Shown here: positions 60,726-64,000 of the stretch, one piece after another | Position numbering within the stretch: position 1 is the stretch's first letter | Layout of the letters: every line of letters begins with the position of its first letter | From: Bacteroidia bacterium | Lineage (GTDB): Bacteria > Bacteroidota > Bacteroidia > 2-12-FULL-35-15 | Length of the DNA: 64,000 nucleotides | Direction of reading: 5' to 3' | NCBI GenBank assembly: GCA_030654175.1 | Contig: JAURXZ010000024.1 | Coordinates: 310,001 to 374,000, forward strand | The notes under the pieces: model-generated | What the model was told of the DNA's origin: nothing | Databases searched by the model: none | What the model saw: only the letters and a program-made list of their open reading frames with translations | Translations under genes and position numbers: made by a program

Positions 60726-61775
60726 ATGGAAATCACCCAAATACAACAACCGAAATTCACATCTTTAATTGACCTTGCCTCCGAACGCCTCGGTGGTAAA
60801 GCACTTGTATGTAGCGATGATTTTTTTGCGGAAAAAGAAAATTTATTAAAACCGGGAAGGGGTATTTTTATCACTGATAAATATACCGATAGAGGAAAAT
60901 GGATGGATGGCTGGGAATCGCGCAGGAAAAGAACTCCGGGATATGATTGGTGTATCATTAAACTTGGAGCGTCCGGAATTATTAGCGGATTGGACATAGA
61001 CACCAACTTTTTTTTAGGAAATCATCCGCCTTTTGCATCTGTAGAAGCATGCAATATGGCAGAAGATCCTTCTGCTGAATTGTTACAATCCGAAAAAGCG
61101 GGGTGGGTTGAAATAGTATCCAAATCACCTTTAAATCCGGGAAGTCAGAATTTTTTTGAAATTACAAACGATAAGATCTGGACACATTTACGATTGAATA
61201 TTTATCCTGATGGTGGAGTGGCCCGCTTAAAAGTATATGGCGAAGTGTATAAAAACTGGGATGCCGTAAAACAGGATCAATTGGTTGATCTGGCTTCAGC
61301 CGTGAATGGTGCGAAATCTGTTTTGTGTAATGATATGTTTTTTAGCCACATGGATAATTTAATTATGCCGGGTAGAGGTGCTAACATGGGTGACGGGTGG
61401 GAAACCAAACGAAACAGAACACCCAATAATCGTGATTGGGTAATTGTAAAACTGGCGCACAAAGGGGATATTAAAAAAATATTGGTGGATACCTGTCATT
61501 TTAAAGGTAATTACCCCGATACCTGTTCTATTGAAGGAATAAATTTAGAGGATACAAATTTATTCCCCCTTTCAAAGGGGGCCAGGGGGATTGATTTAGG
61601 TTCTCCTGATTTAAAATGGACAGAAATTTTGCCTAAAATGAAATTACAAGCAGACCATGAACATTATTTTGAAACAGAGATTTCAAATGCCGGTGCGTTT
61701 ACTCATGTTCGTTTGAACATCTTTCCTGATGGCGGAATCAGTCGTTTGCGTTTATTTGGTTTTATAAATAAATAA
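60726..61775 (+). CDS. alc: Allantoicase, with an in-frame repeat insertion
   Basis: A 349-residue enzyme that splits allantoate to ureidoglycolate and urea. It has two homologous halves: LIDLASERLGGKALVCSDDFFAEKENLLKPGRG, and LVDLASAVNGAKSVLCNDMFFSHMDNLIMPGRG. Each then has DGWE(S/T)-R-RNRTP and a DW-x-I-x-KLG/AH block. The end has HEHYFETEIS and THVRLNIFPDGGISRLRLFG. Codons at 61560-61592 (residues 279-289, LFPLSKGARGI) come from the C/G-rich palindrome shared with the DUF559 locus. The insertion is in a loop before the WTEIL strand and keeps the frame. Confidence 0.95.
   Translation: MEITQIQQPKFTSLIDLASERLGGKALVCSDDFFAEKENLLKPGRGIFITDKYTDRGKWMDGWESRRKRTPGYDWCIIKLGASGIISGLDIDTNFFLGNHPPFASVEACNMAEDPSAELLQSEKAGWVEIVSKSPLNPGSQNFFEITNDKIWTHLRLNIYPDGGVARLKVYGEVYKNWDAVKQDQLVDLASAVNGAKSVLCNDMFFSHMDNLIMPGRGANMGDGWETKRNRTPNNRDWVIVKLAHKGDIKKILVDTCHFKGNYPDTCSIEGINLEDTNLFPLSKGARGIDLGSPDLKWTEILPKMKLQADHEHYFETEISNAGAFTHVRLNIFPDGGISRLRLFGFINK
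61562..61592 (+). repeat. C/G-rich palindromic repeat, copy 3, inside alc
   Basis: ATTCCCCCTTTCAAAGGGGG (61562-61581) followed by CCAGGGGGATT. It matches copy 1 and the reverse of copy 2, with an 8-base stem around a single base. It is translated in frame within allantoicase. Confidence 0.88.
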
Positions 61776-61778
61776 ACT

Positions 61779-62282
61779 ATGACCATCGAAGAATTAAATA
61801 AATTAAGTAAAGAAAAAGCGTTCGAAGAATTATTTAAATGTTGTGGTTGCACACCATGGGCTCAAAACCTTACCGATTTCAGACCTTTTAAAAGCAAGGA
61901 AGATCTATTAAGACTGTCGGATATGAACTGGATCACTTGTGATGAAGAAGAGGTCTTGGAGGCATTTTCACATCACCCTAAAATAGGAGATCTGAAAAGT
62001 CTTGAAAAAAAGTTTGCTTCAACTAAAGAGTGGGCCTCCGGGGAGCAGTCTGGTGTGGATGCGGCAACTCATAAAACACTTACGGAGCTTGCCCACGGTA
62101 ACATTGCGTATGAAAAAAAATTCGGATTTATCTTTATCGTTTGTGCAACAGGAAAAACTGCTGATGAAATGTTGACAATGCTTAAAGCGCGTTTAGTGAA
62201 TGATGCTGCAACAGAAATTAATATTGCAATGAACGAACAAAATAAGATCACACATATCCGACTAAATAAATTAATAGAATGA
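61779..62282 (+). CDS. uraD: OHCU decarboxylase UraD
   Basis: A 167-residue enzyme that decarboxylates 2-oxo-4-hydroxy-4-carboxy-5-ureidoimidazoline to (S)-allantoin. The catalytic His66 is in FSHHPKIGDLKSL, and the conserved C-terminal blocks are EKKFGFIFIVCATGKTADEML and ARLVNDAATEINIAMNEQ. Length is normal. It starts 3 bases after alc and overlaps uraH by 4 bases (ATGA), so translation is coupled. Confidence 0.96.
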   Translation: MTIEELNKLSKEKAFEELFKCCGCTPWAQNLTDFRPFKSKEDLLRLSDMNWITCDEEEVLEAFSHHPKIGDLKSLEKKFASTKEWASGEQSGVDAATHKTLTELAHGNIAYEKKFGFIFIVCATGKTADEMLTMLKARLVNDAATEINIAMNEQNKITHIRLNKLIE

Positions 62283-62620
62283 GCCAGATAACCACCCATA
62301 TTTTAGATACCACTTTAGGTAAGCCTGCTCAAGGCGTTTCTATTGTTTTAGAACAGCAAACAACAGATAATAAATGGCTGCAAATGGGAGAGGGCAAAAC
62401 CAATTCGGATGGACGGCTTCCAAATTTACTTTCTTCTGAAATAAAATTAAACATAGGAACCTACCGGCTGATCTTTGATACCGCTTCGTATTTTAAAACA
62501 TTGGGCATTAAAGGGTTTTATCCATCAGTAACCATTGCTTTTGAATTATCGGATGATTCACATTATCATGTGCCATTACTGCTGAACCCTTTTGGATATT
62601 CAACTTACAGGGGGAGCTGA
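62279..62620 (+). CDS. uraH: 5-hydroxyisourate hydrolase UraH
   Basis: A 113-residue transthyretin-like enzyme that hydrolyses 5-hydroxyisourate. The N-terminal motif is ITTHILDTTLGKPAQGV with the active-site His, and the C-terminus ends in STYRGS, the family signature. It acts between PuuD and UraD in the pathway. It overlaps uraD by 4 bases. Confidence 0.96.
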   Translation: MSQITTHILDTTLGKPAQGVSIVLEQQTTDNKWLQMGEGKTNSDGRLPNLLSSEIKLNIGTYRLIFDTASYFKTLGIKGFYPSVTIAFELSDDSHYHVPLLLNPFGYSTYRGS

Positions 62621-62677
62621 AAATAATTTGGCAATTTAACAATGTGCTGATGTGCTGATTAAAAAGGTATAAATTAA

Positions 62678-62713
62678 TTTTCAAATTATTAAATTCTCAA
62701 ATTTTCAAATTTA
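62678..62713. repeat. TTTTCAAATT-rich tract
   Basis: Overlapping copies of TTTTCAAATT, as between puuD and allB, immediately upstream of the last gene. TGTGCTGATGTGCTGATT at about 62643-62660 is a short direct repeat next to it. Confidence 0.45.
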
Positions 62714-62720
62714 ATTTCAC

Positions 62721-64000
62721 ATGAAACTATCAATACCACAAAACGAAAAAGAATCCATCCTGAACGAATTAGGACAAGCGAATAAAGCCTTTCAAAAAAT
62801 CTATCCTGGCGACAAGCCCGACAGGCAACCTGTTCATACCGTTTATGGTGGAGCTGATCTATTCTCTGCCGATTCAGCAGAAAAAATGGGGCAGGCAGCC
62901 CTTAATACACTTTTGAATAATGCTCCGAATTTTGTGGAGTTTGCAAAAGCGATCGAATTGCCCGGTCACGCTTCACTGCCTTCTGATGCGAAGGGAATAG
63001 AACTTTTGACCAAGAAAATGGATAATAGCTCTGAAATTGAGCGTAAAAAGGAATCAGCATGGTTATCTTACACAACCTACAATAAAGTGATTGGCAAGCT
63101 TAAAACAGAGGCCCTTGAAGATTTTAGAATTGATTTTGAAGACGGATTTGGTAACCGTTCCTGGGAAGAAGAAGATGCAACAGCTGTGCAGGCTGCAAAA
63201 GAGGTGGCAAAAGGAATGAAAGCGAATTCTTTATCGCCATTTATTGGAATCAGGATCAAACCTTTTACAGAGGATATGAAAGAGCGTGGTTCCAGAACTC
63301 TTGATATTTTTCTTACTACATTATCTGAAGAAACGAACGGAAAACTTCCGGATAATTTTGTGGTGATGTTGCCCAAAGTAACCATCCCTGAACAGATAGC
63401 AGCATTGATCAAAATGTTTGAAACCATTGAAGCCAACACAAAAATTGAAAGCGGTGCGCTTAAAATGGAAATGATGGTGGAAACCACACAAGCGGTAATT
63501 GACAAAGACGGAAAAAATCCATTGAGGTCGTTTTTAGAAGCCAGTAAAGGAAGAATGATAGCAACTGCTTTTGGCACGTATGATTATACTGCGGCATGCA
63601 ACATCACCGCTAAATACCAGGATATGGGACATGCTGTTTGTGATTTTGCACACCATTTTATGAAGGTGTCTTTAGGGGCAACAGGGATCTGGCTTTCTGA
63701 TGGAGCTACCAATGTAATGCCGATAGGCCCTAATAGAGGAGCTAACCTTACCCCTGAACAATTAGCAGAAAATAAAGCTGTAGTTTTCCATAACTGGAAA
63801 AAGGCTTATGACCATACCCGTTATTCATTATGGAAAGGCTTATACCAGGGTTGGGATCTTAATCCGGCTCAATTCCCTATGCGTTATGCGGCTGTATATT
63901 CTTTCTTTTTAGAAAGTTACGAGGATGCAGCTAAACGTTTAAAAGCCTTCGTTGAAAAGGCTGCAAGAGCCACATTAACCGATGACGTTTTTGATGATGC
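62721..64000 (+). CDS. CitE-like (HpcH/HpaI superfamily) protein, DUF6986-like, incomplete
   Basis: An open frame starting at the ATG at 62721 (MKLSIPQNEKESILNELGQ) that runs off the window end, so at least 426 residues are present and the C-terminus is missing. The pattern is that of the HpcH/HpaI aldolase/citrate lyase superfamily: EDFRIDFEDGFGNRSW (acidic metal ligand), IGIRIKPF with a conserved Arg, EMMVETTQAVIDKDG (Glu ligand) and MIATAFGTYDYTA. I recall similar proteins as DUF6986, not verified. Superfamily members split or form C-C bonds with short 2-oxo acids such as glyoxylate. It follows the urate genes by 100 bases, so a role in using the glyoxylate part of allantoate is likely but unproven. 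Confidence 0.75.
   Translation, partial: MKLSIPQNEKESILNELGQANKAFQKIYPGDKPDRQPVHTVYGGADLFSADSAEKMGQAALNTLLNNAPNFVEFAKAIELPGHASLPSDAKGIELLTKKMDNSSEIERKKESAWLSYTTYNKVIGKLKTEALEDFRIDFEDGFGNRSWEEEDATAVQAAKEVAKGMKANSLSPFIGIRIKPFTEDMKERGSRTLDIFLTTLSEETNGKLPDNFVVMLPKVTIPEQIAALIKMFETIEANTKIESGALKMEMMVETTQAVIDKDGKNPLRSFLEASKGRMIATAFGTYDYTAACNITAKYQDMGHAVCDFAHHFMKVSLGATGIWLSDGATNVMPIGPNRGANLTPEQLAENKAVVFHNWKKAYDHTRYSLWKGLYQGWDLNPAQFPMRYAAVYSFFLESYEDAAKRLKAFVEKAARATLTDDVFDD

Noticed and set aside
63077-63577. A 166-residue minus-strand open frame
   Set aside because: It lies antisense to the CitE-like gene at 62721, whose plus-strand frame has clear family motifs; the minus frame is a shadow.
1-64000. 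Search by eye for tRNA, rRNA, riboswitches, prophage genes and full insertion sequences
   Set aside because: No cloverleaf-like sequence, transposase, integrase or structural phage gene was recognised. A covariance-model search would be needed to exclude small RNAs.

Overview
The window looks like a chromosome segment of a member of the Bacteroidota, probably an environmental lineage. Supporting signs are an AT-rich base composition, several large secreted proteins with type IX secretion (T9SS) C-terminal sorting domains, a PorP/SprF outer-membrane partner, a MurF-alanine racemase fusion, weak or absent Shine-Dalgarno sites, and promoter -7 boxes of the Bacteroidota type (TAnnTTTG). I see no rRNA, tRNA, CRISPR array, phage or complete insertion sequence.

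Layout. 0.1-5.1 kb: an AidB-like acyl-CoA dehydrogenase, a small protein with a caspase/CHAT-like His-Cys pattern, a repeat-rich secreted protein and ybeY. 5.2-12 kb: three T9SS cargo proteins on the minus strand (a GEVED/Ig-like giant, a subtilisin and a protein built from a 154-residue tandem duplication). 12-23.4 kb: housekeeping genes (RecB/AddA-like helicase-nuclease, CPBP protease, dnaG, psd, yidC, asd) with two small exported proteins. 23.7-35.7 kb: a lamin-tail-domain cargo, murF-alr, tdk, an M28 peptidase, a DUF559 gene bracketed by palindromic repeats, rsmI, corA, hemJ-like and an acyl-CoA thioesterase. 35.9-49.8 kb: two giant type-B cargo proteins, nadB, a NifU-like protein, a SnoaL-like gene beside a truncated paralogue, then a PorP/SprF and PD40-protein pair and rnhA. 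50.1-56.4 kb: a long co-directional minus-strand run of bestrophin, beta-carbonic anhydrase, DUF2490 protein, degenerate receiver, purC, a 33-residue membrane micro-ORF, a zinc-ribbon protein, sua5 and purE, opposed by a divergent TetR gene with a palindrome between the two promoters. 57.2-64 kb: a urate breakdown cluster (puuD, allB, a DUF962 gene, alc, uraD, uraH) that ends in a CitE-like gene cut by the window edge.

How the genes fit together. The urate cluster encodes the steps from urate through hydroxyisourate, OHCU, allantoin and allantoate to ureidoglycolate and urea. The last gene, an HpcH/HpaI/CitE-like protein, may act on the C2 product, which is inference. The bestrophin-carbonic anhydrase pair suggests controlled bicarbonate or anion flux. 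The same transcription direction continues to purC and purE, the latter belonging to the carboxylation step of purine synthesis. The cargo genes rely on T9SS, of which only PorP and PD40 components lie here.

The main signals beyond ordinary genes are dispersed palindromic repeats. A C/G-rich palindrome occurs as two inverted copies around the DUF559 gene and again in frame inside allantoicase. A related-looking element is read through in the signal peptide of PorP. Nested inverted repeats fill the intergenic regions near 35.1 and 39.8 kb. The DUF559-palindrome association is the best candidate for an undescribed mobile or repeat-dispersal system, but the evidence is three copies in one window.
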